Source: Brienomyrus brachyistius
Taxonomy: Eukaryota > Chordata > Actinopteri > Osteoglossiformes > Mormyridae
NCBI RefSeq assembly: GCF_023856365.1
Contig: NC_064535.1
Coordinates: 10,498,363 to 10,562,362 of the forward strand
Direction: 5' to 3'
Length of the DNA: 64,000 nucleotides
Shown here: positions 38,201 through 53,200 of the stretch, piece after piece
Layout: each line of letters begins with the position of its first letter
Position numbering within the stretch: position 1 is the stretch's first letter
Program-made: the position numbers and the translations under genes
Notes under the pieces: generated by a model
The model's input: the letters and a program-made list of their open reading frames with translations, nothing else
The model's database searches: none
What the model was told of the DNA's origin: nothing

Positions 38201-41096
38201 CAGCTGGGCTGCGGAAACCCTCGAAAACGTCAATCTCGTCTCCAGTCCCGTCCACTCAGGGTAAGTAGCTGCTTGTTGCTTTATAAGAAACCAAGTCACC
38301 CAGTGGTCAGATATACATGGAACTGTGGCAATATGAGTATAATTAATATTATAATTAGAATTTACTATAATTATCTCCTTCAGTTAAGTGCAAAAGTAGA
38401 TGACACTCTTCTCATATATTTGCACAGTATGACCTGATATTTAGGATTTACATTTTAGCTGTTACAAGGTCTTGAGAAACTAAAAATCTTTCATATTGAT
38501 AATTTGTTGGTCATGTCATATATGTTAATCTCAAACTAACTATCATATAAACTTTGGTTTCATTTTTCCACAGTGTCCTTTGGTATTTTTAAATAATGAT
38601 CTATTTATCTGCTTATTAAACATTGGGTCTCAGTAAGTCTGTCTCTTGTATCTCAGTTGCTGATATTTATCAGTCACTGCATAAATACATCCAGGCATCT
38701 ATAAGCCTATGTTATGTTAGTTGTCATAGCAGCAAGTTTTTGATCATTTGACGATGTACCTCTGTAAAATGTATATTCACAGTTTCAGTCTGATTAGGAC
38801 CAAAGTTAGATTTGTATTGTACTTGCATGTACAGTAACATATTTTTTCCACCAAAATTTCTCCAAGTTCAGATATGAGCGACATTTCAGAATGAAATGTA
38901 GGGAAACACTACTTCATGAGAGTATATGTTCTTTAGATTGTATTATGAAATTTAATAGACATGGACATGAAATGTGTTTATATTGTACTTTAGCGTAAGT
39001 TGTATAGAATCGGCGGTCATGTGGTGCCCTGCAGGTTCCTGGTGAGCTTTATGGTTGATGCCCGGGGGGGCTCCATGCGAGGCAGCCGCCACAATGGCCT
39101 GCGCATCGTCATCCCTCCCCGTAAGTGCACAGCCCCCACGCGCATCACGTGTCGCCTGGCGAAGAAGCATAAGCTAGCCTGCCTGCCCCCCATGGTGGAA
39201 GGAGAGGGGCTGGCAAGCCGTCTGGTGGAAGTGGGCCCAGCGGGAGCACACTTTCTCGGGTGAGTTTCACTCACACTCTGTATTTTGGGTATCATTTCAT
39301 TGAAGACAGATGCCTCTCATTCAGCAGTGGGAAAATGCAATAAGGTTTGCTACGGTATTAAGATGATCTGTGTTCAGTTCTGACCCACACTTCTTATAGG
39401 CATAAAAATGACTTTAGGATTTTATTTTATAGATCTCTATTACCCTGATATCTAATTGTCAGATAAACAGGAAAAGACAATAGTAATAATTATTGTGCTC
39501 TTTGCAGAAGGAGTGCAGGCATATTGTTCAGGAAACTACCGTATATGAATATTAATCCTTTTTTCCCCGTGTAATGTCAAAAGTAAATGCTTTCAGCGTT
39601 AATTAAAATATCACTAAAGTTGTAAATGTGCAGAGCAATCATGTCGCTACCTCTGTAAAGGAAATTTCAGCTGAAAGTATTCAGATCTGAGCTGCGGTCA
39701 TTGCAAATTCCCCCTGCGATTATTATGAAGGAAATAAGTTAGATATTATGAGGCACAGTGAGCATAAAAATATCACCAGTATATTAAGGATCATGTGGTT
39801 CACCAGACCTGTTATTGTGGAGATTCCCCACTTCGGCTCGTTGAGAGGGAAGGAGAGAGAGCTGATTATTCTCCGAAGCGAGAATGGTGACACGTGGAAA
39901 GAGCACCATTACGACTGCAGAGCAGAGGAACTCCGCAAGCTTCTCAACGGGATGGATGAAGGTGCGATTATAGCCAAGTAGGCATGATCATCACGTGTTC
40001 TGACTGGAGAGGATGCTCCTTAATTACATGGTGTCTTTTCTTTTTAAGAATTGGACAGCAGAGATGAGCTGGACAAGAAGCGCATCTGCCGGATTGTTAC
40101 CAGGGATTTCCCCCAGTACTTTGCGGTGGTGTCCCGGATCAAGCAAGAAAGCAATCACATAGGTCCAGAGGGTGGAGTGCTGTCCAGTGTAACTGTTCCA
40201 AAGGTCCAGGCATCTTTCCCACCAGGGGCTCTGACCAAAAGGATTCGAGTTGGCCTACAGGTTTGAATCTTTTCCAAGATTAATATGTTAAAAAAATTTT
40301 AACTACTTACTTTTTCATTTAGCTTTTTGACACTACAGTGTAAATTATTGCTTTTGTATATAAATCTGACATTGTGAGTTGGACATAATGCGTTTTCTGG
40401 ATGCAGGCCCAACCCGTCCCAGAAGACCTGGTAAAGAATGTTATGGGGAGCAGGGCTGTCTTCAGTCCTATTGTAACTGTGGAGCCGAGGAGAAGGAAAT
40501 TCCACAAGCCGATCACAATGACCATCCCTGTCCCACGTTCCTCATGGCTGAGGAGTCATGGCGACAAAGCGGGACCCACCCCCTGCCTGCGGCTTTTGTG
40601 CAGCATAACAGGCATGTGACCCCGTAGACGTGATCGTAGACTGACAGGGTGTGGACCACTGATCATATCATGTTTATAGATATTGCAGTGATTTGCCCTT
40701 GTCTTCTGCAAAACTGGAACGTAATACCTTTTAGGGTTAATGGGGATACCTGAACACAGTTATGCGAAATTTGCCGTGTAGTTTTCATGTACGTTATATT
40801 GTAAAATATTACCGTTTTAACATTTGCCTTTCAGTCATAATGGCAGCTTGTTAGGTAATAAGTAAGCAAACATGACTTACTTTACATATACAGTGATCCC
40901 CCTCTATATCGCGGTTCAGCTATCGCGCCCTCTCTATATCGCGGTTCAGCTATCGCGCCCCCGCTATATCGCGGTTCAGCTATCGCGCCCCCGCTATATC
41001 GCGGTTCAGCTATCGCGCCCCCTCTATATCGCGGTTCAGTTATAGCGCCCCCGCTATATCGCGGATTTTTCCCAGACGCATCACAGTTGTCTGTGA

Positions 41097-41194
<98 letters not shown>

Positions 41195-41203
41195 TACATT
41201 ACA

Positions 41204-41242
<39 letters not shown>

Positions 41243-44200
41243 GTTACTCATATCCTTAGCCCGACATCCACATATCATATGTGTTAAAGTGTGTCTTAAT
41301 AAGTTTACATGTGTTTAAAGCATGTGGGAGGGGTTATAAAACTAGTTATAGAACTAAATAACTAAGTATTAAGTTTACTATAACCATGTGCTTGATAAGC
41401 TGTATGCATTGTGGGTAAACGGCATACATCCATCAGATAATTCTGTCATATACTGAATGTTTAAGCAAATCCACACCTGAGGAGCTTTTTCTGTTGAATA
41501 AGTCTGTTTTATATATATACCTGTATATATACCTTTCAGGAGGGACTTCCCCGGCTCAGTGGGAAGATATTACAGGCACCACTCCTCTCTCTATTGTAAC
41601 AGACTCTGTCTCTTTTACCACAAATGTATCTGCAAGGTAAGACATTGAACCAGAAGAACTGAGTATAGAATCAAGAATGTGCAAAAATGTTTAACAGGCA
41701 CAATTTAAGTTGTATAAGAACCAACTTGAAATCACGTACTGAGGTAGAAGTCGGCTGTTACCACAATTCTGATGTTTTTCTGAGATCCCAGACTTATGTC
41801 TAATATATACTGCAAAGCATTAAGAAACAACAAACAAACAAAGTTATAGCCAGGCTTGACAGTAGCACTTTAGGTGATAGTAGAAGTTTCATTCTTGGCA
41901 CTTATGCAGCATAATTTATTGTGTGTCACACAACCCTTTTCCAATTCATTAATAGGTTCTGGCTTGCCGACTGCCTTCATATTGCGGAAACTGTAAGTCT
42001 AGCATCTCAGCTCTACAGGGAATTGATCTGTGTGCCGTACTTGGCAAAGTTTGTGGTATTTGCCAAAATGAATGACCCCATGGAATCCTACCTGCGGTGC
42101 TTTTGTATGACTGATGACAAAGTAGACAAGACTCTGGAACAACAGGAGAATTTCGAGGAGGTGGCTAGGAGTAAAGACATTGAGGTTTGTGTAGTTTGTT
42201 GCTGACCTGACACACATTGTTCATTGTTGTTTATCGTGATACACATGACCTCTTTACAAAGCAGTGAACTATCAGACAGCAATAAGATTTAAAATCCCAT
42301 CTTACATTATTTAATATTTGCGTGACATACTGAATTATATACATGTCACACGTCTTTGCATTTATATACACGTAGCATTCTTCTACACATTTTATTCATA
42401 GCATTCTGTTTGGAGATTGTGTATAAAAAACACGTTTTTGTTTTTTTTAGTTTTATAGATGATTCTTTTATTTACAGGTTTTGGAAGGCAACCCCATTTT
42501 TGCTGACTGCTACGGCAATTTGTCTCCCCTGGCAAAAACTGGACAGCAGCTTGTTTTCAGTTTTTATGCTTTCAGAGAGAACAGACTTCCATTCTGCGTG
42601 AAGGTAATAAAACAGGTTGCTATTTTGTATTAGATATGGGTACTTTGAATAGACTATTATTATGGAGATGCCCAGAATCGGCTTTGTATGCCTTAGTAAC
42701 AGAAATCTACTTTCTTGCGGGGTAAATTATTATTATTTGCACATTTGCTGATTATTATTCTTTGTTTGCATTGAAGAAAAACGTAAACAACCTGGTTGAT
42801 TATACAGACAATTTAAGAAAATCATGTTCAATGTGTCAAAGCTTTTCTATGTAACTTTAGCACAGCAAACATTATTTCTGACTTCCCTGCACGTGGCAGC
42901 CTGATCTTTGCCTTATAGTTTTACGTACCATTGAATCTGTTTGAAGTAGCTAATTATAAAGATTTCAAGTCAACTTTAACTCCCCCAGGTCAGAGACAAT
43001 AGCCAAGAACCTTGCGGTCGACTTTCATTTTTAAGAGAGCCAAAAACTAGCAAAGGTCTTCCACATACTGCTATCTGCAATTTAAACATCACATTGCCGA
43101 CACATAAAAAGGTAAGTGAATATATGAAATTACAGTCAGGTATCATATCACTATCATGTATAAAAAGTATGGCAAAAAATGCCAGTTTAGAAGATTTATT
43201 TAATCTTACACTGTCTGAATGTGTCTTTTATCTGTTTGAGCCTCTTATGGATGTTTTTGGCATTTCCCTCCAAATCAGGATTTTGATTTTATTCCTGCGC
43301 TTGGTTCTGTGCACATAAGCCATGTGCACTACGAAGGCAGTGTTGTCCTTTTCATTTGTTCTGTGGCGGCGAATGTTAGACCTTTTGTTTCCTTGGTTCT
43401 GTGGTGGCATTTTAAAAAGCTCATGTTCTGCCCTTTCATACCTTGATGATTCTTTCCCCTTGCTGTCCGTTATATTACTCTCTCCTATGCATCTTGGAAA
43501 CCAAAAGGAAATGGAGTCAGAACAAGATGATGAGGTAATATCATTACTTCATGACATTCGGTGTGCTGGTTTCCTTTTTACTGGTGAGCTTATTGTGCTG
43601 TAAGGCTGTCCATTGTGTTCTCTGTTACGAAGATGGATATTTGTGCATTTGGTAATACATGTAGACTACTAGATCCAAAACTTAAAGTATGAGTATTTTC
43701 CCATATTTTCTCCCAATCTATAGTGTTGTCAGTCTCTGGTACCGTAGATTTTGTCCTCAACATCCATGCAGTCTTGGTTAAGGTATAGACTGGCAAACAC
43801 TTTCAGACTACGTGCTGTCAGCCATCATTAGCCTGTGGAAATGCTTGTGCAGGACACTAATCTTTCAGCTACCCTATTGGTCATTAAATATCTGAAAATT
43901 TTGAGATGTTGCCAAAAGACTGATTGAGTAATCATACCATTAACTCAAATTGCAGTTCCAGTCCTACTTGAAATATCATGCCAAAGGCACACTGAATTTA
44001 AATGTTTTGATGAATCACAGGGATAGAGGCACATAGGCAGTTTCACAGAGTCTCAGACCAGAAAAGCAGTATTAATTAGTAAACATGAGTGCAAGGATGG
44101 ATGAGCAGGGGGAATGGGTGAAAGGTTGCATCGCCTAGTAGATTTTGGCCTGTATTCATCTCCAGTCAGGGCGTGTTGTGGTATGATTTGCACCAGTGCA

Positions 44201-47200
44201 GGTATTCCAGTGCCAAGTTGGAGGCAGTAGATATCCACTTGCCCAGCTGCCACTCAGGGAGGCTTCCTTTTGGCTGCTGACGTAGCCTTACCAAACATGA
44301 GCCGGCAGGAGCTTTTTTGGGAGCTCTTGATAACTGGCCCAAAGCAGAGGTTCTGAAATTTAGCCATGTGGTTGCTGTCCATGGTGCTAATCGGGGTCTT
44401 TTGGCCAGAAAGGTATAGTTTCTGAGTCCCAGAGGCAGTTATGTATAAATATATTTTCAAAAGTGTAGAAACAGGTACGCTTCACTTCGATGTTCCTGGA
44501 AAGAGCTAATAATTACTCACAACTATCCCATTGGTTTTGTTCCTTGTTAAAATGATACTTCACTGATTTTCTGTGGATTTTTGAAAGTGCCAGTTGTGTA
44601 CAAAACAAAGCTTCCCAATTTGCACTTTAAAACACTGTCATACTAGCCACTTATTGGTGTGACATTTGCTCCCTGATCTATTTATTTATTTTTCTTTGTT
44701 AAAGTGTCATAAATAGCACTCAAAAGCGCTGAAATTTATTTTTCAAAAATTGTCCATCTACATTCTGTTTTAGTCAATCTTCTCATTTTGTAAATTTAGT
44801 TCCTCAGAAAAAATTGCACATAGATATAAACCGCTGTGGGATGCAGGATGGTGATACTGATGCTTAAGGCCCCTGATTTGTATGTCATCTTTCACATAGA
44901 TCCGTAATACTTTGTTGTTTGATTTTTGCATATATGTGAAACATCACCTTGTTATTTAAGGAGGAGGCATAATTTATTATCAGTGTAACTCAGCTTTGTT
45001 TTATTTTGTTTCTTTGCTCCTCTCTTCAGTTATTGGAATTTTTCATACCATCCTCTAGAGCGAAAGGTTGTTTCCCACCTCTCTGGTCAGCTTTGTTCCC
45101 TCTAGGATCATTCTGATCTCCCCCATTATTTGTAGATGAATTTCAAGTTACACACATTTCTGCTAAAACGAAATAGATGCGCTCCCTCGTCGTATGCTAA
45201 ATCATGCAATGAAAATAACAGGCCTTGTATGTTTGGGGTACGCTACTCAAAACTTCACTAAATGCCTAACCGAAGCATTCCGAAATGTAATGGTTTCAAA
45301 GCATTTTATAAGATCAGGTTTTCTTCAAGTGCTAAAGTAGTGAAACATCCCCCAAGTTGCATCACCTAGAGACTGCCAATAGCCCTAATGCAGCTACCAG
45401 TAGCTACCATCATTTAAGACATTTTAATATAACTTACTGTCACTGTAGGAAATTGGTGTAGTTCAAACACTGATTCTTGGCTGAGAATCTAAGTTGAATC
45501 AGTTCAGACAAAAGGCCGGAAAAAACCCCCCTTCTATCATTAAATGAATTTATGCTACGAAAATGCATTCTCCATTTTCCAATTGATCTACAGTTTTCTT
45601 GTTGTTGTTGCAGACTGAAAAACCAGAGCGACGCCACACTTTCGCATCACTAGCCTTACGTAAGCGCTACAGCTATCTGGCCGAGCCAGCAATGAGTGAG
45701 TGGGACTTCTTGACTTTATGAAATCCATACAGATATCATGCCTGGAAATACTTCATACATCATATATTACCTACAAATGATACTCTGGATAATGTCAATC
45801 TAGACTCCTGTTTCTATCATTTGCATGATTTATTGTGAAATTATAAGTTGCCGTTATTCTTTATTTCAACATTCCCTGATGGGTGGGTGGGTGGGAGGCT
45901 GGGTGGGTGTATGAATGGATGAATGCCATTGTTATATGAACTAAAAATTACTCATTGGAAGTGTATAATGATGTACTATGTCCTTATCTTTAAAAATCTA
46001 TTTTTATTGGCTTTGTGACTGTGCAGCATTTTGTTACATTTTCAATGAAAATGTATTGGAAATGGTTCTTGGGCTTTTTAGCGCTTCTTGGAGTTTGGAA
46101 GTGAAATGCTGAAAAATGACAAAATTTGTATTACATTGCATTGGTATTATGTATCTAGTATTTTATTTTAAAACAGGCAGAATAAGCAGACAAACTTTCA
46201 AAGAAAAAAAGATCAAACAGATAAAAGGCAAGGGACTGAGTCAATAAAGCAAAATTTCTAAACGTATTTTCTGCATGTTCATGCTCCATGTTGATCGTTG
46301 CCTTGTTTTGATTGATGTCTGCACTTTTTATTGTGAGTTTTACATTGAACCATGGATCAAAAATGATCATTCTTATTCTATCCTTATTGCAGTTTCTTAT
46401 TGCTTCAATTCTAAGAGATGTTATTCTGTCCTGAGTTTTGGATGATGCAATAATCGCTGATTAATTTCTTTTCTCTGGTCTGTGTTTTTCCAAACTTTTT
46501 TTCGTTGATTTTCTGTCTGTGTTTTGATTCACTCAATGAAGAAACAGTTGACCGAAGTGCAGCAAGAACAGTGCCTGCTGGTTGCTCTTACAAACCAATC
46601 TTTTCACCAAGATCTTACCAGGCGTGGTCGACGGCTCCTGTTACCACCACTGGGCAAGCCAAATATGGATTTGGTTCCCTCTCCAGCTCGTCGTCCAACA
46701 CACCATCTGCCTCACCATTAAAGTCAGTGTGGTCAATTACCTCTGCATCTCCAATCAAGTCCACCCTAGGAGCTTCAACTGCCTCTTCCATCAAGTCAGT
46801 TAACGATATAGCATCACCTATCAGGTCGTATAGGACTACTTCATCACCGATAAAGGCTGTAGTTCAGCAAGCTCAATACCCTGTGCCAGTCTCCACTGTT
46901 CTGATGTCCTCTCCAGTTAAATCTTTGTCTGATTCTGTGTATGTTAAAGGACTCACATCATCATTGTCTTCGAGGACTTCATCTATTACAACAGCAGGGT
47001 CTCTGCTGGAGAGGTCTTCAATTACTATGACACCACCTGCTTCTCCAAAATCTGCACTAAACATGTACAGTTCAAGTATGCCGTTTAAGTCTACCTTGTC
47101 CCCTACGGGACTCATGACGTCTTCCTCTGCAAAGTCCCTATCTTGCCTGTCCTCCGGTAAATCTACGGCAGATTCTGCTGGAGCATCCAGCAGACGGCTG

Positions 47201-50200
47201 GCTCCATCTCTCTCTCTATCCGTCAAATCCTCAGTTCCTCCCTCAGCAGCTGCTCTGATTAATGGATCAGTTTCACCTGTTAAATACCGTAACCCGTCAA
47301 CAAACTTTCTGCACTTAGGGAATTCGAACAGTTTACAAGAAAGGATACAAGCAACTAATAATGCTGTAACAACAAGTGTCAGTGCAGCCATCGAGGAAGC
47401 AGAAAAAACCTTTAATTCATGCTCTGCATCAGGCTATGGCACATTGAAATCCACGTCTTCTTCAGCATCTTCATACCAGTCAGTTCGATCTCCTGCTTCG
47501 AATTCCATTTATGCCTCTTTGAGGTCTCCAGCTTCTTCCACCACATCTGTCACATCAAGTACAATAACTGTGCCAGTGTATTCTGTTACAAATGTTTTGC
47601 CAGAACCAAAATTCCCTGACGTGTCCAAAGCCACAAATTCACTTTTGTCCCCTATAAAAAATATGTCAGCACAAGTACATACCCAAGACACGTCATCATT
47701 TTCAAGAACTTTGTCACCAGTCAAGTCTTCTGTGTTAAACTCTGCCATTCCTCTAAAATCTTCGGGTTCTGCTTCATTGACAACTAGCCAAGAAATACTA
47801 AAGGATGTTGCAGAAATGAAGGAAGACTTAATAAGGATGTCTGCTATTTTACAGACCGAGTCCAGTTCAGCAGCTAAAGACTATATCTCAGACAATCAAA
47901 AACAGCTGCCAGTTGAAGATGATGAACCATACAGACTGGTGGAGAAGGTTAAAGAAGATCTAGTTAAAGTCAGTGAAATCTTAACAAAAGATACACGGAC
48001 TGAAAACAGAGCTATTAAAACTAAAACAATGGAAGATGGCTGGGTGGAGTTTACAAAGGATGAAATAGAGGAAGCCCAACAAAATGGCTGGAGATTTCCT
48101 CAAAGTTACAACACAGATTCCTATCAAATAAGAGAGAAATCCATATCTGATAGAGATTTTAATTTAGCCAAAGTGGTCGACTACTTGACAAACGACATTG
48201 GCGGAAGTTCTTTTTCGAAGATCTCAGATATAAAGCATAGGTATGATGAACTGAAAAAAGACGGGGAGGAAAAAGCAAAGCGAATTCTTAAACCTGCAAT
48301 AGCATTACAGGAACACAAGCTTAAAATGCCACCCTCAAATATGCGGTCTGTGGCTTCCGAGAAAGAGTTCTGTAAACTTACGGATGTTTTATTTGGTACT
48401 GAAGTCATAGAATGTCCTGATGACATATCTCATGACCATGATAAGAGCCCCCTTTCAGATAGTGGTTTTGAGACGAGAAGTGAAAAGACCCCATCAGCTC
48501 CTCAAAGTGCAGAAGGAAATGGACCCAAGCCTCTCTTTCATGATGTTCCCATTCCGCCTGTTATCACAGAGACACGAACCGAGGTTGTTCATGTCATAAG
48601 AAGCTATGAGCCCCCCGAAGAAGAGCAGGATCCCTTTAAGGAGAAAGTAAATGTACTGACTGTACCTTCTTGTGTAGAGAAAGAGACGAAAGTTAATGGA
48701 TTTGTTAAAGACAAAGTGAAGTCATCTCAACTTAAAGTCACTGCTGACGAAGACCTTGTTGTGAGCAAAGGTATGTGCGTTAAAGAAGAAACTCATATCA
48801 CAACTACAACCCGAATGGTTTATCACAAGCCCCCCAGCAATGATTCTGAGAGGACTGATGAAACAAAGTCAGTTCGAGACATAGTGAAAGCATTCCAATC
48901 TGGTTGGGATTCTTCTAGAGAGCTAACTGGCTTATTTGAGAATAAGGCTGCAAGTTATTGTCAAATAGGAAGTGAAACATCTCCACTTCTTCATGAGAGA
49001 GACAATTTAAAACCCAAAGTTGAAAGAATCATCGAGGTTCACATTGAAAAGGGAAATAAGGCAGAACCAACGGAGGTTATCATTCGTGAAACACGTCAAC
49101 CTCCAGAGGAGAAATACATTTACAAGGCAAATAATAGAATAAAAGAACTATCAGACAAAATGGACAATGACTTTGAAGCACAACAGGAAGAGAATGAATT
49201 TACTGCTGAAGAATGTATTCCGATGTGCGTAGAGTCATCCAGAGTTAATACCCATGTGTCTCAGGAAGAAGACAGTCGTCCAGATTCTGCACATCTTGTC
49301 ATTGATGACTCATATAAATCCTTCAAGTTACTAAGTCATGATGATAAGTCATCAGAACTGAGGAGAGAGTCCTATAGAATTGCTGAGAAGGTACTTTCTG
49401 AGAAATTAGGCATATCTCATTCTGACGACAAGGTTTCAGTGGCTGATTCCCGCAACATCCAGAGTGCAGGTATGCTGGACTCAAGTCGTTGTTATACCGA
49501 GAGAATGTCTGCCATTCCCAGTAAAGAAGTTATCATGAATCTGTCAACAAAAGTGGCTGATAAGTCGGGTAAACCTGTCAATACAAATGATCACTTTGAC
49601 AAACTGACAGTGTTGCATTACAATGCTGAGCCTGGTACTTCAAAGCGCACTTTCTGTATGCAGTTCAATGAAAACAATTATAACAAAAGAGAAGAAAAAC
49701 GCGTTTTTGAAGACAGAGTAGATCAGACTGTAAAGGAAGCTGAAGAGAAACTGAATGAGGTTTCACAGTTTTTTCGTGACAAAACAGAAAAGCTGAATGG
49801 TGAGCTGCAGTCCCCGGAGAAGAAGGCTCTCAAGAGAGTTCCGAGGGAAACTCAATCTGGACCTAGTTCTGCTTGCACCAGTCCAGAGAAAACACAGCTT
49901 AAGACTGCCATGAGTAATAAAGAATGGAATAATGAAAGAAAGTGTGCCAGCTTGCCAAGCAGCCCAGAAAGACACATTTATGGTAGAAAAACTAAGGAAG
50001 GAAATGACCTTCAGGACAACCAGAAAGGTGAGGACATCAAGTCTTTCCAGTTGCAAATGTCCAAAGTGAGCTGTGCGAAGCTGAAGTTTGAATCTGATGC
50101 TCAAAAGCAAGAAACAACTTTTCAAACGGCAAAAACAAAACCTCCAGTAAAAAAAGCGAGAGAAAGTAAACTTCCTGTGTATCAACTTTTTGGTGGAACA

Positions 50201-53200
50201 AAGGCTACCAAATTAGCAGAAAGGCAGACCTCAGAGGAAGACAGTGAATACCAGACGATGGTTGAAAAAGATTCCGATATAATTAGACTACTGGTCTCTC
50301 CCAAACAATTAGGTGAAAAATTAAAAAACATAACAGATGACCATTCTTCCCAAAACTTGCAGGAAGCAAATAACAAGGAAATGGGTGAAAAAGGGAACAA
50401 AATGACACTGGATAGTCAACAATATAGTTTTAAATCTGAAAATGATACCTCACTTCATGATGCTTTCAAAGCTTACAAAAAAGAAGCATGCCAAGATTCA
50501 AAATATCGAAGAGCATCTGAAGAAATTTTAATTGGTTCCTCAACAGAAGCAGTTAGTTTCCCTGAAGCTGTGAACACTGATAATGCTTCAAAAAATACCT
50601 TTAAAAAAAAGATGGAATCTCAGATTCCTGTCAAGATGACAGCTAATGCCAGAAATACTTCTCAGTCTGGAAAGTCAAACACTATATCCTCTGAGATATC
50701 TGGAAACAGACACAAAGGGAATTTTACATCCCGGGGTGAGTCTATCAGTTCTCCAGATTCTCCAGATTCTCTAGAACACTGCTTAGCAAAAAACACACAT
50801 TCAGATCATACCAATCGTAGCAGTACACATACTGGCAAAACAACACCCATAGTAACATCAGAAATCAAAACGTTACCAGTCTATGTCACTATTCAAGTGG
50901 ACAAGCAGTATGAGAAAGAAACAGCAATTGGGCAGCAGGCAACTTACAAGAAAATAGTCAGTCAGGAAAGCCACACACTCCATGAGACACTGGGAACAAT
51001 TTATACTGTAAAACAAAAGCAAACATCTTCTCCCCAAGGCAGCCCTGAAGATGACACACTAGAGCAAGTTTCTTTTATGGATAGTTCCGGCAGAAGTCCT
51101 CAGACTCCAGAAACGCCTAGTTCTGAAGAAGTGAGCTATGACCTCACTTCTAGAATACCAGAGGCAACCATTGGTTTCATAACAGGAAAAACCAGTCCAA
51201 TTCCAGAAGTTTCTGAGGAATCAGAAGGAGAGGAGCATGGCAAATTATCGCCAGAGAAGACAAAACAGTCAGAGTCAACAACCCGAAAGTATGAGATTGG
51301 AAGGAAAACAAATGAGAAAAGAGTTGCATATATTGAGTTTCCTCCGCCACCACCTCTGGACCAAGAATCACACCAATGTAATTACATCTCATCATCTAAG
51401 GCTGACACTGAATTGATGGAAGTCAACCTCCAAGAGGAGCATGACAAGCACCTTCTCGAGGAACCTATTATTAGAGTCCTACCTCCAACTCCCTTGCCCA
51501 CAGGAGCAGATGACAGCAACTCAAGTGATGACGAATCAGTCTTTCAGCCCATCTCTTTTAAGAAGTACACCTTTAAAATTCCTGAGGAGGAAGGGGAAAA
51601 GCATTCCAAACAGAAGAAGCCTGAAAAGAATGGACACGCAAAAGTAACAGACGCCAATGGTGATACAAAAGGAGATGATTTTGAATTGGAGCAGAATGGG
51701 AATGATCCATCCATTACAGACTGTTCAATTGCCACAACTGCAGAGTTTTCTCATGATACAGATGCCACAGAAATAGATTCCCTTGATGGATATGAACTGC
51801 CAGATGAGGATGATGGATTAAGTGAACAAGGCTCAAAATCTGCAAGTTTTCCCAAGGACAGTAGAAAAAGTAGATGGTCAGCAGAGAGTTCCATAAAGTC
51901 ATGCGATCGGTCCTTTAGCCAGACAAAGCTTGAGGTTATTGAGGAAGAGGAGAAGGTAGTAAATGACGGAGGGGAGGAAACAAAAGAAAACGGTGATTCT
52001 GCAGAAATTAAATCAGAAGTTAGCAAAGATGAGGAAACACTATACTCTTTGGAGGGTAGACACCCTGACAGACCAGGATTTTCAAATAGCTACTTTAGCT
52101 ACAATCTAGAGGAGGAGTTTAATACTCCCTTCAAAACTGTTGCCTCAGAAGGTTTGGACTTCGATCCCTGGTCCACCAAAGGTGAAGATGATGGAAACTT
52201 TGATAGTAAAACAAAAGATGAAGAGCCTAAGCCTTTTGGATTAGCTGTGGAGGACAGATCCCAAGCAACTACACCAGATACAACCCCTGCTAGAACTCCA
52301 ACCGATGAAAGTACTCCAACTAGCGAGCCAAACCCTTTCCCCTTCCACGAAGGGAAGATGTTTGAGATGACTCGCAGTGGTGCAATTGACATGAGCAAGC
52401 GGGATTTTGTTGAAGAAAGACTTCAGTTTTTTCAGATTGGTGAGCATTCCTCTGAAGGGAAGTCAGGGGACAGAGGGAAAGGGGTAAAAAGTCCAGGGGT
52501 AGTTAACGCACAGTCACTTATAGGGGAGAAAGTTGCAAGTATAAAGGTAGATGCCCTCACTGACACTAAAACAGACAAGTGCGGGCTAACTGAGATCGGC
52601 ACTGATTGTCTTGACATATCATGTGGTGATAACATAGCAGAGACATCCTCATGTATGGTAATGGCTTCTAAACTTGATTCTAAATCACATACTCCCATTA
52701 GAATGGGAATAGCAGCGTCCATTGCTGTGAAAAAAGAGGCTAGTTCTGGGGATGTAACAAATAATAAATTTCCAGGGGACATAGAAATAGATGCAGAGAG
52801 TCAGCTTTACAAACACAGAAGTGCAGAATCTCCTGTTAGAAAAGATTTCCCTGCAGAGAACTCCAACAACAACAATAACTTCGAGTCTTCAAATATTCAA
52901 GCTAATTATATTCAATGTGGCAGCATAGTATTCAGTTTACAGTCATCCTCAAAGCCATCGCTACAACAAGCTAGTAGGATAGAGGCATTTTTTGGTCCTG
53001 AAACAGAGCAGGTTAAGGGAAACGTTATGAATTGTGAGCAAGAAAAGAATAACGAGACCAAGCAAAAAGAGGTGAAGCAGCTAAAATCAAGACTGCCAAT
53101 TAAAGCATCTGGCTTTTCCTCCCAAATGCAGAGTACACCGGCTGGAAACTCAAAACATATAGTCAAACCTGAAGAAAAAAATAGATACATGCGGAAAAGA

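Noticed and set aside
40882..41318. ORFs over TATA and CGCG repeats
   Set aside because: Low-complexity tandem repeats inside an intron; no gene signals.
46873..47391. 172-codon antisense ORF opposite the giant exon
   Set aside because: It lies entirely antisense to the serine-rich part of the giant exon, and its residues mirror TCN/AGN codon bias. No domain is visible.
49763..50185. 140-codon antisense ORF in the giant exon
   Set aside because: Leucine/phenylalanine-rich reading of lysine/glutamate-rich sense codons; typical shadow.
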